Shown piece by piece: positions 1 to 6,343 of a stretch of 10,908 nt of DNA (within the stretch, counting starts at the first letter, position 1; every line of letters starts with the position of its first letter). Position numbers and translations under genes: made by a program. Source of the stretch: JAGLQQ01 sp043806135 (lineage in GTDB: Bacteria; Omnitrophota; Gorgyraeia; B26-G9); contig JAZDHG010000101.1 in the NCBI GenBank assembly GCA_043806135.1, positions 1-10,908 of the forward strand. Reading direction: 5' to 3'. The notes under the pieces are model-generated. The model saw nothing but the letters and a program-made list of their open reading frames with translations. It had not been told where the DNA came from and did no database searches.

Positions 1-44
1 TTCTTTAATGCTTCTGCTTTTATAACACATCCATTATTCTTCAT
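1..44 (-). CDS. Start of a probable ABC transporter ATP-binding protein (cut by window edge)
   Basis: Only the first 14 codons are inside the window, reading MKNNGCVIKAEALK. The ATG at 44-42 is preceded by a GGAGAG ribosome-binding site (57-52) that lies within the end of the permease gene, seven bases from the start. The VIKAEALK stretch resembles the usual beginning of LolD/MacB-type ATPases, in which a short 'I.a..L.K.Y' strand opens the nucleotide-binding domain. The gene directly follows a MacB/FtsX-type permease, and ATPase and permease genes of this class are normally adjacent. No Walker motif is visible because the gene is cut, so the assignment rests on position and on the first few residues. 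Confidence 0.6.
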   Translation of the reverse strand, partial: MKNNGCVIKAEALK

Positions 45-48
45 TTTA

Positions 49-1944
49 TTACTCTCCACTTCTAATAGCTTCTATAGGCCGCATTTTTGCCGCCCGGTAT
101 GCCGGCCAAATGCCTGACAAAACCCCTAAAATAATAGCGCCAATAAAACAACCTATAATTATCTGCGGCGTAAAATGCACGATCTGCCCTGCCGGAACAT
201 ATCCGGCTTTGGACATTACCGAACGGATAAGCTTTTCAATAAAACTTCCGCCAAACACAGCGATAAAGGTTCCTACTATTCCGCCTAAAGCGCAAATAAT
301 AATTGTCTCCAGCCAAATAAGTTTAAAGATATCCATTCTTGAAGCTCCGATTGCCTTCATAATTCCGATTTCCTGAGTCCGCTCAAATACGGACATCAGG
401 ATCGTGTTCATAACCCCGATTAAAGCTACGACTATGGCGATAAAAGCAACTGACATAACCAGAATCTTGGCAGTTTGAACCAGATTAAGGATTGTGCCTT
501 TAACCTCCGCCAGACTGACCACCTGTGTTTCTCCGAGTTCTTTACGGTTGTATATCCTATCCGTAAACATCGGCAGCCTAGCTAAATCATTTAACCTGAT
601 TCCAATTCCGGTAAGCGCTTTATATCTCCGGAAAATTCTCTGCGCATCCTCAAGTTGAATAAAATACGAACCGTCGTCTTTAGACCCGCCGCGTTCCAGA
701 ATCCCCACCACCTTGAAGTTATAAGCGTTAAATATCGCTTTTTCCACCTCTTTTTCTATCTCTCTTACCTCGCCGCTAACAGGGTCGGTTATTTTTTCTT
801 TTACTTTTTCCTTCGTCATCTCCTTGACCTTAATTGTCATCTTCTGTCCAACCTGCACAAAACCCGTTTGCGCAGCTTCCCAACCGAGCACAATCTCCGT
901 TTCAGATTTCTCATCGGGTTTATTGTTTACAATCTTAAGATTACCTGCTGAATCTGTTTCAATTAAATCAGAAGTGATTTCTTCGGTATTAGGATACGCC
1001 AATTCTATATCACCGACATTATAACTATCCGGCGCCTCGCTTAAAATAATCCCTGTTACTTTACTGCCCTCTTTTAAAGAAAATTCATCTTCAGCTTTTA
1101 ATACCATATCGCTGGAATAATTATTCGCTTGCTCAACCCCTTGCGCGCCTTTATCAACAACTTTAAAACTGTTTACGCCTGGCTTATTCACATCGCCTCT
1201 TATTTGCGTACCGTCTTTTAGAGTAAGGACTCCAGTCACACTTAAAACATCAGCTTTATTGTAAATCCGGGAAGGAAGCATAATCTTTATGCTTTTAAAA
1301 GCCTTTTTCGTTTCGATATATTCTCCGCTGACCGGGTCAAGTTCCTTTCCGGAAACCTTTTCATATTCACCTTCCCCCACAATCAAACCTTTAACTATAC
1401 GGCCGTTCTTAAGATAAATTTCGTCAGGTTTGACTTCATGTGTGTTAAACCATCTGCCCATTAGCCCGTCAATTTCTTTATCAACTTCCTGTCCGGTTAC
1501 CGGGTCCAAAACCCTTTCTTTATGTTTACCTGAGGCAATTTTCATCATCGGGCGTAGTGCTATATAGCTATCTTTATCAATACCCCAAAAGGTATAGAAA
1601 CCGTTGCCGTCTTCCTTGATTAAAGGATTCATAAGCATCGGGGTTAGTTCAGCGACTTCTTTATCCTGTTTTATTTTAGCCACAGTATCGTCAGTGAGAT
1701 AACGTAAAGCTCCTGTGCCGGCCAAAGCCACCGTAGCTAATTCATAAGGACAACCTTTAGCGGTGACTAAAACCTGATAGCCCATGCCGGAAACATCTTT
1801 CTCCAAAGCAATCTGGTAACCTGCATTAAAACCCAAAAGGCTGACTAAAACTGCTACTGCTACACCCACGCCCCCAATAGTCAGGAATGAACGAATCTTA
1901 CGCCGGTGTAAATTCTTATACGCTAAGTTCAAATACTTACTCAT
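49..1944 (-). CDS. MacB/FtsX-type ABC transporter permease with repeat-bearing extracytoplasmic domain
   Basis: This 631-residue inner-membrane permease has the MacB/LolC layout: one N-terminal membrane segment (about 18-40), a large extracytoplasmic domain (about 41-490), then three C-terminal segments (about 492-520, 545-568, 592-616). The FtsX-family signature ERTQEIGIMKAIGAS (521-535) and the closing WPAYRAAKMRPIEAIR (613-628) are clear. Family members work as dimers with a LolD-like ATPase in mechanotransmission, efflux or lipoprotein release. The extracytoplasmic domain is longer than the roughly 200 residues usual for MacB. It carries three LKxGxxxxG modules (178-186, 242-250, 290-298) and three DPV[TS]G turns (147, 203, 387). 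A lone cysteine lies in GCPYE (64-68). The start is supported by a GAGAGGAG site six bases upstream. The gene follows the TlpA-like gene after 36 bp and precedes the probable ATPase. The substrate is unknown. Confidence 0.9.
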   Translation of the reverse strand: MSKYLNLAYKNLHRRKIRSFLTIGGVGVAVAVLVSLLGFNAGYQIALEKDVSGMGYQVLVTAKGCPYELATVALAGTGALRYLTDDTVAKIKQDKEVAELTPMLMNPLIKEDGNGFYTFWGIDKDSYIALRPMMKIASGKHKERVLDPVTGQEVDKEIDGLMGRWFNTHEVKPDEIYLKNGRIVKGLIVGEGEYEKVSGKELDPVSGEYIETKKAFKSIKIMLPSRIYNKADVLSVTGVLTLKDGTQIRGDVNKPGVNSFKVVDKGAQGVEQANNYSSDMVLKAEDEFSLKEGSKVTGIILSEAPDSYNVGDIELAYPNTEEITSDLIETDSAGNLKIVNNKPDEKSETEIVLGWEAAQTGFVQVGQKMTIKVKEMTKEKVKEKITDPVSGEVREIEKEVEKAIFNAYNFKVVGILERGGSKDDGSYFIQLEDAQRIFRRYKALTGIGIRLNDLARLPMFTDRIYNRKELGETQVVSLAEVKGTILNLVQTAKILVMSVAFIAIVVALIGVMNTILMSVFERTQEIGIMKAIGASRMDIFKLIWLETIIICALGGIVGTFIAVFGGSFIEKLIRSVMSKAGYVPAGQIVHFTPQIIIGCFIGAIILGVLSGIWPAYRAAKMRPIEAIRSGE

Positions 1945-1980
1945 CTTAAACTCCTCTCTTTTTCATCAAATCTCGCGAAC

Positions 1981-2466
1981 TTAATTGTTTTTCCTTAAAT
2001 AACTCTCCATCTGCCTCACATCCAGGTTCAGGTTTTTTATAAGGCCATCCTTATTTATCAGGATATTTGTCGGCACCCCGAAAATTCCGTAAAGCCCAGA
2101 CACTTCACTCTGGCTATCTAACAATATTTTGTAATTTATTCCTCCTGATTTAACAAAAGAGACAACCTTATTTTTTGATTCACCAACATTTATTCCGATA
2201 ATCTCAATTTTATTGTTATAAATTTTGGAAAATCTTTCCAATTGAGGCATTTCCTGCCGGCATTCCGGGCACCAGCTTGCCCAAAAGCTCAGAAGTATCT
2301 CTTTGCCTTTTAACAACTCCGTAAAAGAAACTTTGTTATCCGCCAAATCCAATAGAGTAAAATCCGGGGCCTTATCTCCAACGGTCAGGATTTGCTTTTT
2401 TGCCTGACAACCTGCCGGGATAAGAAGCAATAACATCATAAATATAAAAATAAATATTTTTTTCAT
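1981..2466 (-). CDS. TlpA/ResA-like thioredoxin-fold lipoprotein
   Basis: This 161-residue protein has a signal peptide ending in the lipobox IPAGC, with the lipidated cysteine at residue 20. A redoxin/AhpC-TSA-type thioredoxin fold follows: GDKAPDFTLLDL (30-41), the active-site WCPEC with Cys66 and Cys69, and the cis-proline loop GVPT (130-133). TlpA and ResA relatives are membrane-anchored thiol-disulfide reductants that act on periplasmic proteins, including cytochrome c maturation and copper-site cysteines. The ATG directly abuts the stop codon of the upstream lipoprotein gene (TAAATG) with no strong Shine-Dalgarno at normal spacing, so translational coupling is likely. In this operon it probably keeps thiols of a neighbouring envelope protein reduced, which is inferred from context. 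The fold and active site are secure; the client protein is not. Confidence 0.92.
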   Translation of the reverse strand: MKKIFIFIFMMLLLLIPAGCQAKKQILTVGDKAPDFTLLDLADNKVSFTELLKGKEILLSFWASWCPECRQEMPQLERFSKIYNNKIEIIGINVGESKNKVVSFVKSGGINYKILLDSQSEVSGLYGIFGVPTNILINKDGLIKNLNLDVRQMESYLRKNN

Positions 2467-2859
2467 TTATCTAATCACTAGGCCTTTTCCAAGCAACTTA
2501 ATCTCTTTATCTGAGCCTTCACTTTGATAAACTGTGCCTTTAACTAAAACCTTCTTACCCACCCTTTGAGGTATAGGAGCAAACGAAGAGCCGTGCATTT
2601 CCACATATATTGAGGCTCCGGAATTTTCATTTACCCGGATCCAGCCGCCGGTAGGGCACTCGCTGGAAATAACTCCCTCAACTACTACTTCCTTATCCTG
2701 ATAATTCTGCGGATTTACCAGAAGCGTAGCAATAGCGGTTTTCACTTGAGTTTCATCAGGAGCTTCTCCGAATTTTTCGATCTTAGGGCCGCAGCCTGCT
2801 AAATACAGCGCCAAAAAACCGATCACAATCAATCCTGAAATTAAATATTTCTTATTCAT
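2467..2859 (-). CDS. Small OB-fold-like lipoprotein (DUF4920-like)
   Basis: This 130-residue protein has a lipobox ending LAGC, with the modified cysteine at residue 23, so it is probably anchored in the envelope. The mature part looks like a small all-beta OB-type domain. An NPQNYQDKEVVVEGVIS strand pair (49-65) leads into ECPTGGWIRV (67-76), then a SIYVEM strand and a closing VGKKVLVKGTVY strand (100-111). The order 'keV.v.G.v...C...gGW', later 'g..v.v.G.v', recalls DUF4920/tRNA_anti-like OB-fold lipoproteins. That family assignment is from memory and moderate. Cys68 sits where DUF4920-type proteins often have cysteine. The start has a strong AAAGGAGGT site seven bases upstream. The stop abuts the ATG of the TlpA-like gene, suggesting a functional pair; Cys68 could be a substrate of that partner, which is inference. 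Confidence 0.72.
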   Translation of the reverse strand: MNKKYLISGLIVIGFLALYLAGCGPKIEKFGEAPDETQVKTAIATLLVNPQNYQDKEVVVEGVISSECPTGGWIRVNENSGASIYVEMHGSSFAPIPQRVGKKVLVKGTVYQSEGSDKEIKLLGKGLVIR

Positions 2860-2884
2860 CTTTTTACCTCCTTTTATTTAGCGG

Positions 2885-4228
2885 CTATTTGTTTTGGTTC
2901 TTCAAATATTCTTCAATTTTATTCATAATTTCATCTTTTTTAAAAAAATTATGCAGATAAAACTCATCAATGCTAATAAGCCCTTTTCTAACTGCTTTGA
3001 TTAACAAACCGGAGATGTCTTTACCGTTCACCGCAAGCCCTGCCAAAGGTGCGATCTTGTCTAATTTCTCGTCAATAGTATTAGTTTTCGATAATACGTC
3101 TTTGGTATAAAAATGCACAAGTGACAACCCCTTAAACTGAGGAAACTCAACATTGTTTACTTCTACTGAAATAATCTTACCTTTTTCTTTATCCTGCGCT
3201 CCCACAGCCACTACCGCGGTAAATCTTACTTGCGCGGTATCTATAGACAAAGGCATAACATAGCCCAAAACACTTCCCCTCACAAACGGCTCTTGGTAAA
3301 CCAGGTTCTTGTAAACCACATAAACAGGATAAACCATCCCCGAAGGTTCCGTATTATTATCCAGCTTCTCTCCTAAACGCTCTTCAATAACGCCTATGTT
3401 ATTTTTTAAAGAAACAAAATCCGCGACAAGTCTTGAAGCTTCCGGGAAGGATTTACGAATTAGTTTTAGCGCATCCGCAGACAAAAGGGGAATTTTATCC
3501 TTGTTTTCCGCAAAAAATTTTACTTTTTCAAAAACTTCGCTTTTTTTAATTTTATTATTAAACTTAAAATCATCCAAATAAACCAGAACTTTCTTTATCC
3601 CGCGTAATGTTTTTATAAAACCTTCATGCTCTTTTTGGGACGGATTCTGTATAGCGTTTATCATATCCAGCGCCAAGATATCCTTATCTTTAACCGCTAA
3701 ATTCACCAGTTGTTCATGCACATAAAAATGTTCCAGAGTCAAACCAATAAACTGGGAATAGAACTCGCTTGTCTGCAGCTTTTCTTTTTCTAAAGAAGGC
3801 AATTTCTGATAATAAAATTCTTTAATCCTTTCATCCAAATTAAAAGCAAACATCAACTGCGAATTATCCGCGCCCGGCCAGCCCTGATTAGCCCCAAAAA
3901 CCCAGCCTATCCTATCCGGGCCTTTGAGTATTTCATAGAAGACATAAGGAATATCTTTAGTTTCCCAGATAGGGTCCCATTTATCACCTAAGCGGTTTTC
4001 CAATTCCCTATATAGTGTTTCCCCGCCGATTTTACGTTTATCTCCGGTTTCATCGGTACGGATGAATTCCGAGCGGTAATTTGTCCTTTCCGGGAAAAGG
4101 CGCAGAGTATCCTGATCCGCGTTAGTCAGTTGGCAAGGTACTACCTGAGATTGCGAAAACGCATTTGATTTAACCAAGACTAAACTAACTAAACTTGCAA
4201 TAATAATCACACTTAATCTTTTAACCAT
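2885..4228 (-). CDS. Secreted protein with two degenerate FMN_bind-like repeats
   Basis: This 447-residue protein has an N-terminal signal peptide (about 1-25) and no other membrane segment, so it is probably periplasmic. It consists of two diverged copies of one module, about 41-220 and 255-430. Matching blocks are FPERTNYRSEFI / FPEASRLVADFV, ENRLGDKWD / EERLGEKLD, YVFYEILK / YPVYVVYK, IGWVFG / LGYVMP, and FIGLTLEHFYV / FKGLSLVHFYT. The layout (acidic loop, IG.V strand, a long 'I..v.v' strand pair, then an 'F.G..l..f' strand) resembles the FMN-binding domain of RnfG/NqrC/NosR proteins. The (S/T)GAT-type covalent flavinylation motif is missing from both copies, where IQNPSQ and PLAGLA lie instead. 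No heme CXXCH is present. A strong AAAGGGGGG site precedes the ATG, directly after a structured leader. It could be a non-flavinylated binding or scaffold protein; the family call is tentative. Confidence 0.7.
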   Translation of the reverse strand: MVKRLSVIIIASLVSLVLVKSNAFSQSQVVPCQLTNADQDTLRLFPERTNYRSEFIRTDETGDKRKIGGETLYRELENRLGDKWDPIWETKDIPYVFYEILKGPDRIGWVFGANQGWPGADNSQLMFAFNLDERIKEFYYQKLPSLEKEKLQTSEFYSQFIGLTLEHFYVHEQLVNLAVKDKDILALDMINAIQNPSQKEHEGFIKTLRGIKKVLVYLDDFKFNNKIKKSEVFEKVKFFAENKDKIPLLSADALKLIRKSFPEASRLVADFVSLKNNIGVIEERLGEKLDNNTEPSGMVYPVYVVYKNLVYQEPFVRGSVLGYVMPLSIDTAQVRFTAVVAVGAQDKEKGKIISVEVNNVEFPQFKGLSLVHFYTKDVLSKTNTIDEKLDKIAPLAGLAVNGKDISGLLIKAVRKGLISIDEFYLHNFFKKDEIMNKIEEYLKNQNK

Positions 4229-4242
4229 AAAACCCCCCTTTA

Positions 4243-4340
4243 CCCGTTAGAAGGCCCCGCCATTTCTGGTGGGAATACACCGATAAAATTCTAATTTCTT
4301 ATCAAGAAGACCGCTTTAAGCGCCGTCCTTTCTAACTGGG
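4243..4340 (-). promoter_or_regulatory. Structured intergenic RNA, possible leader or attenuator
   Basis: The 113-nt gap between the porin-like gene and the FMN_bind-like gene folds into a closed multi-branch shape on the transcribed strand. An outer helix of 12 base pairs with two bulged A residues joins CCC-A-GTTAGAA-A-GG (4340-4327) to CC-TTCTAAC-GGG (4254-4243). It encloses three small hairpins: CGCT-TAA-AGCG, a GATA...TATC helix, and CCC-A-CCA with a GAAA tetraloop returning as TGG-C-GGG. The downstream Shine-Dalgarno tract AAAGGGGGG starts one base after the outer helix. I do not recognise a known riboswitch consensus, and there is no terminal T-run, so an intrinsic terminator is unlikely. 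It may control translation of the downstream gene or stabilise or process the transcript. Confidence 0.5.
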
Positions 4341-4341
4341 C

Positions 4342-5538
4342 TTACCAGCTAAACAAGCCGCCTTTCTGTCCGTAAAATAATATCCCTACCCAGGTGTCTT
4401 CCTTTCCGAAAATAGTATCCAGGTCGCGGGAAACCGCAAACTGAAGATTATAATTAGCTGAAAACCCGTAAATAAGCCCCCACCGTATAGTAGTATCGCT
4501 GTCTTGGCGGGAATGGTTTAAATCCTGAGTTAAATTTTCAAACTGTACTAAAGTAGACCAGCGGTTACTTTTACCTAAAGCGTATTTTGCTTCTAAAAAC
4601 TCTCCTAGCACGTTCTCTTTTCCGGCATCAACTCCTGAAGAAATTTCAAATCTTAAACGTGCCGGACCGGCTATTTTCTGAGCGTCTATTCCCGCGCGCC
4701 ACCTTTTAATAACATTCCCCATGAATTTTTCTTCTTTTTCTTCCATATCAAAACTGCGCAATCTTTCCACTGCCATCGGATCAAAAATCCTGCCAACTAG
4801 AAACGAAACTCCCAACCAATCGTTAAGATGCTCTCCAATGCGTGGAGTGGAAAGCTTTCCGGCCAGAGCAAAACTATTTTCTCTTTCAAAATATTCCATT
4901 CCCGAACCACGGGTTAGTCCAAGCTGATATTCCAATTTATCGTTCTGCCCTTCCAGAGCAACTCCCCAATCCCGGTCAATTCCACTAAATTCCATTGCCG
5001 GGCTTTGCAAAAGCGTTCCGTGAGTATCAATCCATGGCTGAATTCCATAAGGAACGTAGAAATGGCCGATTCTAACATTAACCATGGGCGGCAAAGCCCG
5101 CAGTCGTAAATACGCATTATGAAATTCCACCTCCCAATCATTTGACTTTTCCGTGTATTCACGGTTCATTTCCTGCCCAAAAGCAAATTGATCATTATAA
5201 TAAGTCGTTCTGAACTGCACATTCATGTCTCCAATTTGACCATCAGGCCCGGAAAAAGTGCCAAAGAGAATAAAACCGGCTGAATTTTTACCCTCAGCCT
5301 GCCCTAACTCAAAGGCATAGCGTCCGGAAAGATAGATCTCTTTATAAAGAATATAATTTTTAGAATCAACCAAGGCATTAACTAAATTGCCAAGATAAGG
5401 CTTATGCTCTTCCGCCATCTTGGTTTTCTCTAATCCATTATTAATTTGATCAAAAATATCATCGCTGGCTAAACTCAACCCGTTAGTGATAAATATGATC
5501 AGCAATACACCCAATAATATCTCTTTTTTAATCTTCAT
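4342..5538 (-). CDS. Porin-like outer-membrane beta-barrel protein
   Basis: This 398-residue protein has a signal peptide (about 1-24, cleavage near SLA-SDD). After a short helical N-terminal stretch (about 28-62) the rest is made of alternating amphipathic strands. It ends in Trp398, preceded by a GILFYGQKGGLFSW strand, typical of barrels recognised by the Bam machinery. The stretch IGHFYVPYGIQPWIDTHG (157-174) resembles segments seen in porin-like families such as phosphate-selective or DUF-type barrels. Its likely role is passage of a small solute across the outer membrane, substrate unknown. The ATG overlaps the TGA of the preceding disrupted csoR copy by four bases (ATGA). That suggests translational coupling and explains the weak ribosome-binding site (AGAAG). 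Confidence 0.78.
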   Translation of the reverse strand: MKIKKEILLGVLLIIFITNGLSLASDDIFDQINNGLEKTKMAEEHKPYLGNLVNALVDSKNYILYKEIYLSGRYAFELGQAEGKNSAGFILFGTFSGPDGQIGDMNVQFRTTYYNDQFAFGQEMNREYTEKSNDWEVEFHNAYLRLRALPPMVNVRIGHFYVPYGIQPWIDTHGTLLQSPAMEFSGIDRDWGVALEGQNDKLEYQLGLTRGSGMEYFERENSFALAGKLSTPRIGEHLNDWLGVSFLVGRIFDPMAVERLRSFDMEEKEEKFMGNVIKRWRAGIDAQKIAGPARLRFEISSGVDAGKENVLGEFLEAKYALGKSNRWSTLVQFENLTQDLNHSRQDSDTTIRWGLIYGFSANYNLQFAVSRDLDTIFGKEDTWVGILFYGQKGGLFSW

Positions 5539-5790
5539 GATCTTCTAAATTTTCCGACAAGTTCCAGGAGTTCATCTATCTTTTTTTGCTTTTCTGTTTC
5601 CGATTTACCTTTTAATGCGTCTATTGCGCAACCTTCAATGTGTTTACGCAAAATCTTCTCTTCAGCCCGTAATATCGCTCCTATCACAGAATTTAATTGT
5701 GTAATAATATCCAAATAATATCTTTTTTTCTATCATCCTCTGAATACCTGCGACCCGGCCTTCAATCTTCTTTAAAAACCCTATCTGCTT
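5535..5790 (-). pseudogene. Second CsoR-family copy, split by a frame shift at an A7 run and lacking a normal start
   Basis: Immediately after the intact csoR stop, one frame encodes a CsoR N-terminal region (KQIGFLKKIEGRVAGIQRMI, 5790-5734). At a run of seven A residues (5729-5723 on the transcribed strand) homology jumps +1 into another frame. That frame continues YYLDIITQLNSV...RKHIEGCAIDALKG to a TGA at 5537-5535. The two parts together match the intact copy from helix 1 to the C-terminus. No ATG, GTG or TTG with a ribosome-binding site opens the first part. Comparison with the intact copy suggests the run should hold nine A residues, or six. The usual first metal-ligand cysteine is tyrosine here, while the His and second Cys (KHIEGC) remain. 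The last codon overlaps the porin start. It is either a decaying duplicate, a homopolymer error, or a slippage-dependent gene. Confidence 0.75.
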
Positions 5791-6073
5791 ACAATTTCCT
5801 GAACTGCCGGATGAGCTGAAGTATCTCTTCAAGTTTTTTTGCACGCTCAACTCCTGACCTTCCCCGCACGGCTTCACTTACACACCCCTGAAGGTGCCTG
5901 TCCAAAACTTTGTCCTCTACAGACGCAAGGGCTCTCATTACCGCATGTATCTGATAAAGGATATCTACGCAATACTTGCGCTCTTGAATCATTTTCTGGA
6001 TTCCTCGCACCTGGCCTTCTATCCTTTTTAATGCCACAATACTTTCTGTGTGACTCGGGTATTTTTTCGCCAT
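5789..6073 (-). CDS. csoR: CsoR-family metal-sensing repressor (Cu(I)-type ligand set)
   Basis: The 94-residue all-helical DUF156/CsoR protein opens with ALKRIEGQVRGIQKMI, the family's DNA-binding helix signature. The metal ligands have the C-H-C pattern: Cys35 in KYCVDIL, His60 and Cys64 in RHLQGC. The second-shell residues of Mycobacterium tuberculosis CsoR, Tyr35 and Glu81, appear conserved as Tyr34 and Glu83. This favours Cu(I) sensing, but a Ni-sensing relative is possible because His8 lies near the N-terminus. I chose the ATG at 6073 over an upstream in-frame GTG at 6079. The AGGA site lies seven bases from the ATG, whereas it almost touches the GTG. The gene is first in the operon behind a promoter containing a CsoR-like operator, so autoregulation and metal-dependent derepression of the downstream envelope genes are expected. 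Confidence 0.92.
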   Translation of the reverse strand: MAKKYPSHTESIVALKRIEGQVRGIQKMIQERKYCVDILYQIHAVMRALASVEDKVLDRHLQGCVSEAVRGRSGVERAKKLEEILQLIRQFRKL

Positions 6074-6101
6074 CTTCACTTCCTTTCTTTAGTACATTTC
6101 A

Positions 6102-6131
6102 AGTATACACTAGGGGGGTATAGTATGTCAA
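6102..6131 (-). promoter_or_regulatory. Sigma70-type promoter of the csoR operon
   Basis: On the transcribed strand TTGACA (6131-6126) is followed after 18 bases by TATACT (6107-6102). Both hexamers are at or within one base of consensus. Transcription would start near 6095 and give a leader of about 22 nt to the csoR ATG, which contains the AAAGGAAG ribosome-binding site. A strong core promoter with a repressor site in the spacer fits a unit that is normally held off. Confidence 0.85.
6104..6122. promoter_or_regulatory. CsoR-like operator within the promoter spacer
   Basis: On the transcribed strand the site reads TATACCCCCCTAGTGTATA: 5-bp inverted arms TATAC/GTATA around a C-rich centre. 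It resembles known CsoR operators such as the ATACCC...GGGTAT type, and the G/C-tract sites of RcnR relatives. It fills most of the spacer and part of the -10, so bound repressor would exclude RNA polymerase. The only intact CsoR in the window is the first gene downstream. Confidence 0.75.
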
Positions 6132-6252
6132 GTATTGTTTTTAAAAAGAGAGATAACCCCCGTAAGACCGCCCGGGAATACAGCCCAACAGAAAAACCCT
6201 CTGTAAATAAGTTTCCCTTGCCCTTCGACTTGTCTGCATATCTAATTTAATT

Positions 6253-6298
6253 AAAAAAAACAACTCGCTCCACTGCACAGTTGTTTACACTGAGCGAG
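6253..6298 (-). terminator. Second of two tandem intrinsic terminators
   Basis: On the minus strand CTCGCTC (6298-6292) pairs perfectly with GAGCGAG (6270-6264), followed by TTG and eight T residues (6260-6253). The 21-nt loop is long, but the GC-rich stem plus T-run is typical of rho-independent termination. An alternative hairpin upstream pairs TTTAC-A-CTGAGC (6284-6295) with GCTCAG-C-GTAAA. Confidence 0.6.
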
Positions 6299-6299
6299 C
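6260..6299. repeat. Copy 1 of an imperfect direct repeat (about 40 bp)
   Basis: On the plus strand this copy begins ACAACTCGCTCC and ends GTTTACACTGAGCGAGC. It aligns with the copy at 6348-6386 (ACGACTCGCCCC ... GTTTACACTGAGCGAGC), with an identical last 17 bases. The neighbouring CCTTCGACAAGCTCAGCG and GCGAAGCGAGTCGAAG strings resemble short palindromic REP/MITE-like sequences that recur in intergenic regions of many environmental genomes; that comparison is from memory. Confidence 0.6.
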
Positions 6300-6343
6300 C
6301 CTTCGACAAGCTCAGCGTAAACTCAGCTCATCCTAATCAACAT

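Noticed and set aside
655..951. Plus-strand reading frames over the permease gene
   Set aside because: They are antisense shadows of the permease with no family resemblance or ribosome-binding site. The same holds for other plus-strand frames inside the symporter, porin and FMN_bind-like genes.
4229..4341. FMN riboswitch (suggested by the downstream FMN_bind-like gene)
   Set aside because: The conserved RFN-element segments are not present, and the branching pattern differs.
4914..5162. 82-codon minus-strand frame inside the porin gene
   Set aside because: It is a frame-shifted shadow of the porin-like coding sequence, which has the signal peptide and barrel pattern.
5662..5877. 71-codon minus-strand reading frame taken as a separate gene
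   Set aside because: Its first half overlaps csoR out of frame, and only its second half (KQIGFLKKIEGRV...) is homologous to CsoR. It is the front part of the disrupted second copy, and after the A7 run it runs in the wrong frame.
6074..6079. GTG at 6079 as the csoR start
   Set aside because: The AGGA ribosome-binding site would be almost in contact with the GTG; spacing is right only for the ATG at 6073.
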